DNA of 64,000 bases from Acidobacteriota bacterium. Its GTDB lineage: Bacteria > Acidobacteriota > Terriglobia > Terriglobales > SCQP01. The position numbers were made by a program, and so were the translations under genes. The DNA lies in assembly GCA_027314025.1 (NCBI GenBank), contig DAHVCP010000044.1, forward strand, positions 1 through 64,000. The letters run 5' to 3'. Under the pieces are notes generated by a model that was not told the origin of the DNA, searched no databases, and saw only the letters and a list, made by a program, of their open reading frames with translations. Positions 23,886 through 32,088 of the stretch are shown here, one piece after another. Numbering within the stretch: position 1 is the stretch's first letter; the number at the start of each line of letters is the position of its first letter.

Positions 23886-23891
23886 TATTCT
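23886..23891 (+). promoter_or_regulatory. TATTCT -10 box, leaderless-type, for the MbfA-like gene
   Basis: TATTCT ends 7 bases before the ATG at 23899, with no ribosome-binding site. Confidence 0.45.
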
Positions 23892-23898
23892 GGCTCCA

Positions 23899-25116
23899 AT
23901 GCCGCCACCGCAAAAGCCGGAAAACGCTTCCGCGGCATCCGAGCCTCCCGCCGGCGACCGGCTGGACGCCCGTTCCCGCCACGACCTGCTGCGCCTGATT
24001 GAGCAGAATTATCTCGCCGAGCAGGAGGACGCCGCCCTCTACCGCCAAATGGCGGGGCAGGAAACCGACCCCCACCGCCGCGAGCTGCTGGAGCGTCTGG
24101 CCGCGAGTGAGGAACGCCATGCCGCCCGCTGGGCGGAAAAGCTGCGCCAGTTCGCCGGGCCCGGGGCCCAGCCGCCGCAAATGGGCGCGGCCAGCCGCTG
24201 GCGCCTGCGCCTGCTCGGCTGGATGGGCAACACCGCCGCTATTCGCCGCCGCGAAACCGGGGAAGTCTCCACCGCCGAACGCTACCGCCAGATGGAGCAG
24301 CGCTTCGGGCCCGAGGCCGGCGATATCCTGGGCGAAATCGAGGCCGAGGAGCGCTCCCATGCCCGCAAGCTCCGCACCCTAGCCCAAACCGAGGGGCCGG
24401 CCCATGCCCTGTCGTTCGCCATGGGCCGTGAGCATTGGCACCGCCATGAGCACACCTGGCTCAGCGACGCCATTTATGGGGCCAACGACGGCCTGGGCGC
24501 GGTCTTCGGCATCGTCGCCGGCGTCGCCGGCTATACCCAAACCAGCCGCTATGTGCTCGTCAGCGGCATCGCCGGCATGATCGCCAGCGCCCTGTCCATG
24601 GGCGCCGGCGCCTATTTGGCCGCCAAGAGCGACCGCGAGCTCTACGACGCCGAAATCCATCGCGAAGCCCGCGAGATCGCCGAATCGCCGGCCGAGGAAC
24701 GCGAGGAACTCCAGCTTTTTTATCAGCTCAAGGGATTTAGCGAAGCCGAAGCCACCACCTTGGTCGCGCGCTTGGAGCAGGATCCCAAACAGTTCCTGCA
24801 AAGCATGGCCTCCGAGGAGCTTGGCTTGGCTACGCCGCCGACGCGCCGTCCCGGCCCCGCCGCCTGGTCGGCGGGCCTGTCCACCGCCATGGGCGCCGTC
24901 ATCCCGGTCATTCCCTTTTTCTTTCTCGGGGGACTGACCGCGGTCGTAGTGGCCTTTATCATCAGCCTGGCGGCGCATTTCGGCGTCGGCGCCGCCAAAA
25001 CCCTGTTCACCAACCGCCCCTGGTTCTGGGCCGGCGCGGAAATGACCCTGATCGGCGTGTTGGAAGCCGTGGTCACATTCGGCGTCGGCCATTTAGCCGC
25101 GCTTTATCTGCATTAG
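23899..25116 (+). CDS. MbfA-like iron exporter: ferritin-like domain fused to VIT1/CCC1 transporter
   Basis: A 405-residue fusion. The N-terminal half (about 25-170) is a ferritin/rubrerythrin-like four-helix bundle with Glu/His metal-ligand motifs (EQNYLAEQEDAALY, SEERHAARW, AEERSHARKL). The C-terminal half (about 185-405) is a VIT1/CCC1 Fe/Mn transporter (SDAIYGANDGLGAVFGIVAGVAG, ALSMGAGAYLAAKSDRE, then GAVIPVIPFFFLGG). In alphaproteobacteria this architecture (MbfA) exports iron under peroxide and iron stress. The protein sits in the inner membrane. No iron box is evident; a leaderless-type promoter box lies directly upstream. Confidence 0.9.
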   Translation: MPPPQKPENASAASEPPAGDRLDARSRHDLLRLIEQNYLAEQEDAALYRQMAGQETDPHRRELLERLAASEERHAARWAEKLRQFAGPGAQPPQMGAASRWRLRLLGWMGNTAAIRRRETGEVSTAERYRQMEQRFGPEAGDILGEIEAEERSHARKLRTLAQTEGPAHALSFAMGREHWHRHEHTWLSDAIYGANDGLGAVFGIVAGVAGYTQTSRYVLVSGIAGMIASALSMGAGAYLAAKSDRELYDAEIHREAREIAESPAEEREELQLFYQLKGFSEAEATTLVARLEQDPKQFLQSMASEELGLATPPTRRPGPAAWSAGLSTAMGAVIPVIPFFFLGGLTAVVVAFIISLAAHFGVGAAKTLFTNRPWFWAGAEMTLIGVLEAVVTFGVGHLAALYLH

Positions 25117-25167
25117 GAAGCGGTCACCGCCAGCTGTGGCAGTTTGGGTGCAGAATAGAGCCGAGTT

Positions 25168-26928
25168 ATGCGCCGCCATGCCTGCGCCTGCCTGGCGCTC
25201 AGCCTATTGATGGGCGCGGGCCCCAGCGCGGCTGCGCCGGGCTGGCTTGCCGCGGCTGCGCCGCGCGTCCCACGCGGCGCGCCGTCGCCGGCCCCGGTCC
25301 AGTTCCGAGTCACCTCGCGGCTCGTCGCGGTCCCGGTCACGGTCCTCAACCGCCATGGGCAGTTCGTACCCGACCTGCGGCGGCGGGATTTCCAACTGCG
25401 CGTGGACGGCCACCGGATGCCCATCGTGGCCATGGACGGGCCCGGACGCGGCCCCTCGGCCATGGTGGCGCTACGGAACCACTGGCCGTCGTATCTGCCG
25501 CGCCATGGCATCAACAATCGCCCCCGCTCCACGATACGCAACCACGTGGTCCTCTTGTTCGATGCCCTCGGCATCCCCCTCACCGTCCTGCCGCGCTTGC
25601 GGCGCCAATTGACGCAATCGCTGGCCAAGTTGCCCGCGGGCGTGGACGTCGGCATCTTTCGCCTCGGCACTGGCGTGCAGATGGTGCAGCCATTCAGCAC
25701 CAGCGGCGGCCGGGTCGCCGCGGTCTTGCAGCGCATGCTGTCCACGCCCCAGGCCTTGGCAACCACCGTAGGCGGCGTCTCCGAGGCCGTGGGTAACAGC
25801 GTCTCGATTCCAGGCGCGCAGGTTCTGCCGGCCCCGCAAGGTGGCGGCCCGCTGAACCAGGCGCTGGCCGCGGCGCTGCGGAGTTTTCAGCAGGCCCAGG
25901 CGAGGATGCTGGGGCCGGCGCAGCGGGCGGGATTTTACCAGCGGATCAACACCCTGCGCCTGCTGAGCCAGGTGCTGGCGGGCGTGCCCGGCCACAAGGA
26001 AGTCCTGTGGTTCTCCACCGACCCCAGCGACGCCGTGGGCGGCCCGCCCCGCCGCGTCAGTTATTTCCTTGCCGACGCCGAGGCGCTGTTCAATGCCGCC
26101 AACGCCTCCTTGTACATCATCAACCCCACCGGGCTCGCGACGTTTGGCCGGGGGGCCGGCCTCCCGGCCAGCGGCCCCCAAACCAGCCCGTTGGACGCCG
26201 CCGCCCTCCGCGGCAGCCAGACGGCCTTGGCCGCCGCCGAAGAAGTGGCGGAAAGCACCGGCGGCAGCGCCATGGCGCAGCGCAACGACATCGGCCATCT
26301 GGCGCGTCAGGCGCTGGACCGCTTCGACGACCAGTACACGCTGTACTTTGACCCGCATTTTCCCTCTAAAACGCGTGCCCAATACCACCACATTCAAGTC
26401 CGCGTCCTGCGCCCCGGCCTCACGATTCGCTACCGCCACGGCTACCGCCAGCGCGCGAAAAACCTGAAGGGCGCCAACCTCCTCGCCGCCGACCTGAGCG
26501 TCCGCCAATGGGCCACCGCGCCGATGGATTTCCGCGGCCTGCCGCTGGCGTTGATTCCCGGCAAGCGCCGCGGCCCCATGCCGCCCTATTGGCGCGGCGG
26601 CGATCCCCATCGTCGCATCGAGGAGCTGCCGTTCACGCTGCTGATCCCCTTGGCTCGGCTGCTCCATCGCACGCCCCATGGCGACTATGTGTATGACTTC
26701 AGCGTGGTGGTCATGACCACGTCGGCCAAAACCGGCAAAACCAGCCGCCTGCCGACCGATCATTTCCGCAGCCATCTCAGCCCGTTCCGGGAGATCGCGC
26801 TGCAGGATACGCCGCTGCATTACCGCGGCCGCTTCGTGCTGCCGGTGCATGGCCCCGCGCTGGCGCGGGTGGTGGTCCGGGACAATGTCAGTGGCGCCCT
26901 CGGCTCCGTCACCTTGGTCATTCCCTAA
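25168..26928 (+). CDS. Secreted VWFA-related protein (acidobacterial type)
   Basis: A 586-residue exported protein. After the signal peptide comes VQFRVTSRLVAVPVTVLNRHGQFVPDLRRRDFQLRVDGH, the N-terminal domain typical of acidobacterial VWFA-related proteins, then a von Willebrand A-like fold (NHVVLLFDALGIP, later TGGSAMAQRNDIGHLARQAL and DQYTLYFDP). The MIDAS DxSxS is not visible at the usual place (LLFDALGIP instead), so metal-dependent adhesion is doubtful. The signal region is encoded by a copy of the window's GC-rich repeat (25212-25275). It stands alone; a second family member is at 54985. Confidence 0.85.
   Translation: MRRHACACLALSLLMGAGPSAAAPGWLAAAAPRVPRGAPSPAPVQFRVTSRLVAVPVTVLNRHGQFVPDLRRRDFQLRVDGHRMPIVAMDGPGRGPSAMVALRNHWPSYLPRHGINNRPRSTIRNHVVLLFDALGIPLTVLPRLRRQLTQSLAKLPAGVDVGIFRLGTGVQMVQPFSTSGGRVAAVLQRMLSTPQALATTVGGVSEAVGNSVSIPGAQVLPAPQGGGPLNQALAAALRSFQQAQARMLGPAQRAGFYQRINTLRLLSQVLAGVPGHKEVLWFSTDPSDAVGGPPRRVSYFLADAEALFNAANASLYIINPTGLATFGRGAGLPASGPQTSPLDAAALRGSQTALAAAEEVAESTGGSAMAQRNDIGHLARQALDRFDDQYTLYFDPHFPSKTRAQYHHIQVRVLRPGLTIRYRHGYRQRAKNLKGANLLAADLSVRQWATAPMDFRGLPLALIPGKRRGPMPPYWRGGDPHRRIEELPFTLLIPLARLLHRTPHGDYVYDFSVVVMTTSAKTGKTSRLPTDHFRSHLSPFREIALQDTPLHYRGRFVLPVHGPALARVVVRDNVSGALGSVTLVIP
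25212..25275. repeat. GC-rich dispersed repeat inside the VWFA coding region
   Basis: GGGCGCGGGCCCCAGCGCGG, followed by CTGCGCCG, then after a short insertion GCGGCTGCGCCGCGCGTCCC. This matches intergenic copies at 28.98, 60.72 and 62.67 kb, but here it encodes residues of the signal peptide and the start of the mature protein. Confidence 0.7.
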
Positions 26929-27075
26929 TTGCTGGTGGCGGGCCGCTCCCGGCGGGCCCCCGCGGCGGAAGGGGCTGCTGCCGGATTTGGCCGTCGCGCC
27001 GAGCGCAAGCAGGGAGCGCAAGCAGGGAGCGCCGCCATCCTGCCGGCGTGCTCAGCCCTGCCCGCGCAGCGACCG

Positions 27076-27111
27076 CTGGGCGCAGGCCCCAGCGCGGCTG
27101 CGCCGCGCCGA
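27076..27111. repeat. GC-rich dispersed repeat
   Basis: GGGCGCAGGCCCCAGCGCGG followed by CTGCGCCGCGCC, lying between the VWFA gene and the stop of the M20 peptidase gene. It contains the 7-bp inverted repeat GCGCGGC-TGC-GCCGCGC. Confidence 0.75.
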
Positions 27112-27117
27112 CCGCGT

Positions 27118-28251
27118 CTAGCCCGCCAGTACGCCCGCCAGCACCGCGGCGCGCTCGACCAAGCTGCGCCGCGCCGCCCATTCCCCTGGCGAGTGCGCCC
27201 CGCCCCCCACCACTCCCATTCCGTCCAATGTGGGGATACCCAGCGCGGCGGTGAAATTCCCGTCCGAACCCCCTCCGGTGGCGCATTCCTCGAGCTCCAA
27301 CCCCGCCGCCTGCGCCGCCGCCCGCGCCCGGGCAAACAGCGCCATACCCACCGGGCTGCGTTCCATGGGCGGCCGGTTGACCCCGCCTGTAACGGCCAGC
27401 CGTACGCCCGCATCCACCGCCCGCAGGCGCTGTAGGCGCGTCTCGACGGCGGCCAAATCCGCCGCCGTCCAGGCGCGCGCATCTACCTCCAGTTCCGCCT
27501 CGGCGGGCACCACGTTGCTGCGCGTTCCGCCGTGGATGACGCCGCAGTTGACGGTTATCCCTTGGGCCTCGTCGCTCCAGCTTGCCAACTCCACCGCCTG
27601 CCGCGCCAGTTCCACGATGGCGTTGGCCCCGGCGAAATAATCCACCCCGGCATGCGCCGCCCGCCCCTCGGCGCGCAGGGTGAAATTGGCGATGCCTTTG
27701 CGGGCGGTTTTCAGCTTGCCGGTCTCCCCCGCCGCCGGTTCCAGCACCAGCACCGCCCGCGCCTGCCGCGCCAGCCGTTCCGTCAAGGCCCGCGACCCGC
27801 CGCTGCCCGTTTCCTCGTCGCTGACCAGCAGCAGGGTCGCGGCGGGCAGCGCGCCGCCGGCCGCCGTCAGCGCGCGCAGCGCCAGCCAGGCCACGGCAAT
27901 CCCCCCCTTCATGTCCATCACCCCCGGCCCATGAGCGCGATCCCCCTCCTCCCGCCAGGGCATCCGCGCCAGCGTGCCGAGCGGGTACACCGTATCCAAA
28001 TGGCCGAGCAGCAACGTGCCGCCACCACCGGCGACTTCCGCCGGGGGCCGCAGAATCAGATGGTCGCCTTCGGCGCCGGCCACGAACTCCGCCCGCCAGC
28101 CGAGCGGGCCATACGCTGCCGCCACCTCCCGCCCGCAGGCGTCAATCGCCGCCTTGTCGCCGCTGGGCGATTCCCGTTCGACCCATCGCCGCCACCACGC
28201 CATCGCCTCGGATTCCCGTGCCGCCACCGCCGCCCGCCATTCGCCGTTCAT
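27118..28251 (-). CDS. M20 family carboxypeptidase (glutamate carboxypeptidase-like)
   Basis: A 377-residue zinc metallopeptidase. Motifs are LLLGHLDTVYP (metal His/Asp), HGPGVMDMKGGIAV (bridging Asp), LLVSDEETGSGGSRAL (catalytic and metal Glu) and a late SDGNFTAALGIPTLDGMG. The arrangement fits carboxypeptidase G2-like or ArgE/DapE-related M20 enzymes without a signal peptide. GGAGG precedes the ATG at 28249-28251. It is divergent from fabZ with 65 bases between. Confidence 0.9.
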   Translation of the reverse strand: MNGEWRAAVAARESEAMAWWRRWVERESPSGDKAAIDACGREVAAAYGPLGWRAEFVAGAEGDHLILRPPAEVAGGGGTLLLGHLDTVYPLGTLARMPWREEGDRAHGPGVMDMKGGIAVAWLALRALTAAGGALPAATLLLVSDEETGSGGSRALTERLARQARAVLVLEPAAGETGKLKTARKGIANFTLRAEGRAAHAGVDYFAGANAIVELARQAVELASWSDEAQGITVNCGVIHGGTRSNVVPAEAELEVDARAWTAADLAAVETRLQRLRAVDAGVRLAVTGGVNRPPMERSPVGMALFARARAAAQAAGLELEECATGGGSDGNFTAALGIPTLDGMGVVGGGAHSPGEWAARRSLVERAAVLAGVLAG

Positions 28252-28302
28252 TCGTCCTCCGCGTCTGCCATCCCGGCCCCGCAGCCGCGCGGGCCAATCT
28301 CA

Positions 28303-28308
28303 TATAAT
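28303..28308 (+). promoter_or_regulatory. Consensus TATAAT -10 box for fabZ, leaderless-type
   Basis: A perfect TATAAT ends 8 bases before the GTG start at 28317. Transcription from it would begin at or within 1-2 bases of the start codon. No clear -35 is seen 17 bases upstream. Confidence 0.6.
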
Positions 28309-28316
28309 TTATCTTC

Positions 28317-28823
28317 GTGACTGATCCCGCTTCGCATTCCGCGCCGTCCGCCGCGCCGTTCGCCGCGCCGCTCGACATTCTCGCCATTCAGCGGCTGCTG
28401 CCGCACCGCTATCCGTTTCTGTTGCTGGACCGTATTACCGCCGTCGAGCCCCGCCGCCATATCACCGCCATCAAGAACGTCAGCGTCAATGAGCCATTCT
28501 TTCAAGGCCATTTCCCGGGCCAGCCGATCATGCCCGGCGTGATGGTCCTGGAGGCGATGGCCCAAGCCGGCGCCCTGCTGATCATGTTGGAGGCGGCGGC
28601 GCCGGAATCCAAGCTGATCTTTTTCACCGGCGTGGATCAGGGCCGCTTCCGCCGCCCGGTGGTTCCCGGCGATCAGCTGCGCATCGAGGTGGAAGTCCTC
28701 GCCTGGCGCAGTTCGCACGGCAAGATGCAGGGCCAAGCCTTCGTTGGCGACCGCCTCGCCGCCGAAGCCGTCCTCAGTTGCCACGTCGCCGAACGTGCCT
28801 CTGCCGCTCCCGCCGGGTCCTAG
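28317..28823 (+). CDS. fabZ: 3-hydroxyacyl-ACP dehydratase
   Basis: A 168-residue hot-dog fold enzyme of fatty acid synthesis that dehydrates 3-hydroxyacyl-ACP. It has [20 protein letters not shown] and the active-site motif [22 protein letters not shown] with catalytic His and Glu. The start is a GTG with a consensus TATAAT 8 bases before it. It leads a lipid A gene set: lpxA and lpxI follow, as fabZ and lpxA share the 3-hydroxyacyl-ACP pool. Confidence 0.93.
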   Translation: MTDPASHSAPSAAPFAAPLDILAIQRLLPHRYPFLLLDRITAVEPRRHITAIKNVSVNEPFFQGHFPGQPIMPGVMVLEAMAQAGALLIMLEAAAPESKLIFFTGVDQGRFRRPVVPGDQLRIEVEVLAWRSSHGKMQGQAFVGDRLAAEAVLSCHVAERASAAPAGS

Positions 28824-28886
28824 CGCGCTTGCCTGGCGCGGGTCCCAGCTCGATTTCGCCGCGCTCGCCTGGGAAGCGAGAGCGCC

Positions 28887-28929
28887 CGCGGGCTAAAGGC
28901 CGCCGCACACGGGCTGAAGCCCGTTCCAC
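28887..28929. repeat. REP pair
   Basis: GCGGGCTAAAGGCCGC followed by ACACGGGCTGAAGCCCGTTC; a diverged copy of the REP pair found around the RAYT gene. Confidence 0.75.
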
Positions 28930-28976
28930 GCTTCTTTCGCGGCCACATGCCAGCTCCGCCCGCGCGGGGGAGCGCC

Positions 28977-29009
28977 TGGCGCGGGCCCCAGCGCGGCTGC
29001 GCCGCGCTT
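28977..29009. repeat. GC-rich dispersed repeat
   Basis: GGCGCGGGCCCCAGCGCGGC followed by TGCGCCGCGC; a near-perfect family copy between fabZ and lpxA. With the REP pair it fills the 314-base gap; a TACAAT box at 29094-29099 could be the lpxA promoter. Confidence 0.8.
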
Positions 29010-29137
29010 CAGGCTTGATGCGCGGGCGGGCATGCCCCCGCCCGATGACCCGGCGTACGCTAGCCTCGGCGCGCGGTCCTTTCGCCGCCGCAGTTTACAA
29101 TCCTCTTAAGCCGCGCCAGCCGCGCGGCACGCCGCGA

Positions 29138-29929
29138 ATGCCCATCGCCCCCACCGCCACCATCGCCCCCGGCGCCCGCATCCCGGATTCCTGCACCATC
29201 GGCCCGGGCTGCGTCATCGCCGCCGAAGTGGAATTGGGCGAGCACTGCCGGCTGGAGGCGCATGTGGTCGTGCACGGCCCTACCCGGCTCGGGGCGCACA
29301 ACCATGTCTACCCCTTCACCACCGTCGGCCTGGCGCCGCAAGACATCAGCTTTCACGGCGAGCCCACGCGACTGGAGATCGGCGAACACAACGTCATTCG
29401 CGAGTTCTGCAGCCTGCACCGCGGCACCGCCAAGGGCGGCGGCCTGACCCGCATCGGCAGCCGCAACCTGCTGATGGCCTATACCCACGTGGCCCATGAC
29501 TGCGTCGTCGGCGATGACTGCATTCTGGCCAACTGCGCCACCTTGGGCGGCCACGTCCAGGTGGGCGATTTCTCCACGGTCGGCGCCTTTTCTCCGGTCC
29601 ACCAGTACGTCCGCATCGGGCGCCACGCCTTCATCGGCGGCGGCACCGTGGTCACCCAGGACGTGCTGCCGTACAGCAAGACCGTCTGCCGCCGCGAGGC
29701 CCGCGCCTACGGCATCAATCGTGTCGGGCTGGAGCGCCGCGGCTTCGAGCCGGAAATCCTGACGGCGCTCCAGCGCGCCTATCGCCTGCTGCTGAATAGC
29801 GGCCTGAACACGACCCAAGCGCTGGAAAAGATCCACGCGCTGATCGCGGAGCAGAACCTTCCCGCCAACCATCCCGTTGCCGAGCTCGCCGCCTTCATCG
29901 CCTCCAGCGAACGCGGGGTCATCAAGTGA
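29138..29929 (+). CDS. lpxA: UDP-N-acetylglucosamine O-acyltransferase
   Basis: A 263-residue left-handed beta-helix enzyme catalysing the first step of lipid A synthesis. Hexapeptide repeats begin at IAPTATIAPGARIPDSCTIGPG and continue to VGDFSTVGAFSPVHQYVRIG. The catalytic His is in MAYTHVAHDCVVGD, and the C-terminal helical domain (NRVGLERRGF...LQRAYRLL) is typical. The length matches E. coli LpxA. Its stop overlaps the lpxI start (GTGA). Confidence 0.95.
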   Translation: MPIAPTATIAPGARIPDSCTIGPGCVIAAEVELGEHCRLEAHVVVHGPTRLGAHNHVYPFTTVGLAPQDISFHGEPTRLEIGEHNVIREFCSLHRGTAKGGGLTRIGSRNLLMAYTHVAHDCVVGDDCILANCATLGGHVQVGDFSTVGAFSPVHQYVRIGRHAFIGGGTVVTQDVLPYSKTVCRREARAYGINRVGLERRGFEPEILTALQRAYRLLLNSGLNTTQALEKIHALIAEQNLPANHPVAELAAFIASSERGVIK

Positions 29930-30765
29930 CCGCCCCGGCTGCTTCGCCGGCCGCGGCTCCCTATGGCCTGATCGCCGGCAACGGCCGCTTCCCGTTCTTG
30001 ATTTTGGAAGCCGCCAAAAGCCGCGGGCTAGACATGATCGTCGCCGCGATCCGCGATGAGACCTTTCCCGAAATCGAGGCGCAAGGCGCGCCGGTTACCT
30101 GGCTCAGCCTCGGCCAGCTGGGCAAGCTGATTGATTTGTTTCACCGCCACGGCGTCGAGCGCGCCATCATGGCTGGCCAGGTCAAGCACAAGCAAATCTT
30201 TTCCTCGCTGCGTCCCGATTGGCGGATGGTGAAGCTGCTGGCCGGACTGGCCAGCAAAAACACCGATTCCCTGCTCGGCGCCGTCGCCGCCGCCCTGGCC
30301 GCCGAAGGCGTCACCCTGGAGAGCTCGACCCAGTTCTTGTCCCCCTTGCTAGCCGCCGAGGGACCCATGACGCCCCGCGCCCCGGATCCCCGCGAGGAAG
30401 CCGACATCGCCTACGGGCTCGGCGTGGCGCGCCATCTGGCAGCGCTGGATATCGGCCAAACGGTCGTGATCGCCGACTGCGCCTGCGTCGCCGCCGAAGC
30501 CATGGAAGGCACCGACGCCGCCATAAGCCGCGCCGCCGGCTTGGCGGCGGGCCGGCCGCTCACCGTGGTCAAGGTAGCCAAGCCAAAACAAGACCTGCGC
30601 TTCGACGTCCCCGTCGTCGGTCCCGCTACCATCGCCACCATGCGTGCCGCCGGCGCCACCTGCCTGGCCGTGGACAGCGGCATCACGCTGCTGCTGGACC
30701 GCCAGCCGCTGCTCGCCGCCGCCGCCGCGGCGCAAATCGCCGTCACCGGCCTGCCCCGCCCATGA
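29926..30765 (+). CDS. lpxI: UDP-2,3-diacylglucosamine pyrophosphatase LpxI
   Basis: A 279-residue enzyme of the LpxI (DUF1009) family, which replaces LpxH in some diderms and hydrolyses UDP-2,3-diacylglucosamine to lipid X and UMP. It shows YGLIAGNGRFPFLILEAAK at the start, ERAIMAGQVKHKQIF in the middle and the C-terminal EGTDAAISRAAGL with KVAKPKQDLRFDVPVVG. The GTG start overlaps the lpxA stop and the stop overlaps the next ATG, so the three genes are translationally coupled. Confidence 0.93.
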   Translation: MTAPAASPAAAPYGLIAGNGRFPFLILEAAKSRGLDMIVAAIRDETFPEIEAQGAPVTWLSLGQLGKLIDLFHRHGVERAIMAGQVKHKQIFSSLRPDWRMVKLLAGLASKNTDSLLGAVAAALAAEGVTLESSTQFLSPLLAAEGPMTPRAPDPREEADIAYGLGVARHLAALDIGQTVVIADCACVAAEAMEGTDAAISRAAGLAAGRPLTVVKVAKPKQDLRFDVPVVGPATIATMRAAGATCLAVDSGITLLLDRQPLLAAAAAAQIAVTGLPRP

Positions 30766-31784
30766 ATTCCGCGCCCATCATTGCCGCCCCGCCGCCCTCC
30801 GGCTTCGTCCCCGTGCGGGTCGGTGTCTTCGGCTGTGGCAGTTTCGGCCGCCATCACGCCCGCGTCTACGCCCAATCGCCGCGGGCCCATTTGGTCGGCA
30901 TTCATGACCGCGATCCCGCCGCCGCCCGCGCCACCGCCGCCGCCCATGGCGTTCCGGTCTTCGATGACCCCGCCCGGCTCGCCGCCGCCATCGAAGCCGC
31001 GAGCGTCGCCGTGCCCACCGCCTTCCACGCCCCCGTGGCCATCGAGTTGCTCGGCCAGGGCAAGGACGTGCTGGTGGAAAAGCCCATCGCTCCCACCCTC
31101 GCCGACGCCGACGCCATGCGCCAGGCCGCCGAACACTCCGGCCGCATTTTGCAGGTCGGCCACCTCGAACGCTTCAATCCCGCCGTCCGCTTGGTTCGCC
31201 CCCGCATCACCCAGCCGCTATTTTTCGAGGTCCATCGCCTCAGCCTGTTCAGCCCGCGCAGCCTGGACGTGGATGTCCTGCTCGACCTGATGATCCACGA
31301 TCTCGATATCGTGCTCGCGTTTCTGGCCCTCAACGGCCCGGCGCCGGAGATCGAGGATCTGCGCGCCGTCGGCCTGCCCGTGCTCAGCGGCAAGGCGGAC
31401 ATCGCCAATGTGCGCGTCGAGTTCACCGGCGGCTGCGTCGCCAACTTCACCGCCAGCCGCGTCAGCACGGAGAAAGTCCGCAAGCTCCGCCTCTTCCAGC
31501 CGGGCGAGTATATTTCCCTGGACTATTCCCGCCAGGACGCGCACGTCTTCCGCCTGGAGGGCCGTGGCCGCGACGCCCCGCCCGCCGTCCTGCCGGCGCA
31601 TCTCACCGCCGCTCCCGTCGAGCCCCTGGCGGCGGAACTGGAGGCGTTTCTCGCCAGCGTGCGCAGCCGCCAAGCCCCGGAATGCGGCGCCGCCGAGGCC
31701 TCCGCCGCCCTGGCCACTGCCCTCCGCGCCGGCCAGGCCGTTGTCCGCCACGCCCGCCGCCTGGGCCTGCGCCAAGGAGCCTAA
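30762..31784 (+). CDS. Gfo/Idh/MocA family oxidoreductase in the lipid A operon
   Basis: A 340-residue NAD(P)-dependent sugar oxidoreductase. The Rossmann motif is VGVFGCGSFGRHHARVY, followed by the EKP motif (VLVEKPIAPTLADAD) and the substrate domain with GHLERFNPAVRLV and LLDLMIHDLDIVLAF. The ATG overlaps the lpxI stop (ATGA). In some bacteria a family member (GnnA) oxidises UDP-GlcNAc at C3 so that an aminotransferase (GnnB) can make the diamino sugar used in lipid A. No GnnB-like gene is in the window, so this role is only a suggestion. Confidence 0.85.
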   Translation: MNSAPIIAAPPPSGFVPVRVGVFGCGSFGRHHARVYAQSPRAHLVGIHDRDPAAARATAAAHGVPVFDDPARLAAAIEAASVAVPTAFHAPVAIELLGQGKDVLVEKPIAPTLADADAMRQAAEHSGRILQVGHLERFNPAVRLVRPRITQPLFFEVHRLSLFSPRSLDVDVLLDLMIHDLDIVLAFLALNGPAPEIEDLRAVGLPVLSGKADIANVRVEFTGGCVANFTASRVSTEKVRKLRLFQPGEYISLDYSRQDAHVFRLEGRGRDAPPAVLPAHLTAAPVEPLAAELEAFLASVRSRQAPECGAAEASAALATALRAGQAVVRHARRLGLRQGA

Positions 31785-31925
31785 CGGGACTGGGCCGGCG
31801 GGTCGCGCCGCCCGGCCGTTGCCCCGCTTATGCTTGGCGGTGGGCGCGGCTTCGCTAGCGCATCGCCGGGGCCGCGCCTCCCGGGCGTTGCCGCCCGCCG
31901 GGCATGGGCACACAGGGAGTTTTTC

Positions 31926-31985
31926 GCGGCCTGATCGCGCCCGCTTTGCCCCCTGGCAAATGGCGCTGCCCGGCGATCGGCTTCT
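31926..31985. repeat. Composite dispersed repeat, copy 1
   Basis: GCGGCCTGATCGCGC, then TTTGCCCCCTGGCAAATGGC and CGGCGATCGGC. The same sequence order recurs at about 52.4, 60.4 and 62.85 kb. It lies in the 304-base gap between the oxidoreductase and TonB-like genes, where no gene is seen. Confidence 0.65.
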
Positions 31986-32088
31986 CCTGCCCAGGTAGTA
32001 ACCGCAATCCGCCGCGGGCGTCCTGATATGATGAAGGAACTACCCGCGTACTGTTTGCCGCCACCACCCGCCCGAGAGGCCCGCCCGA

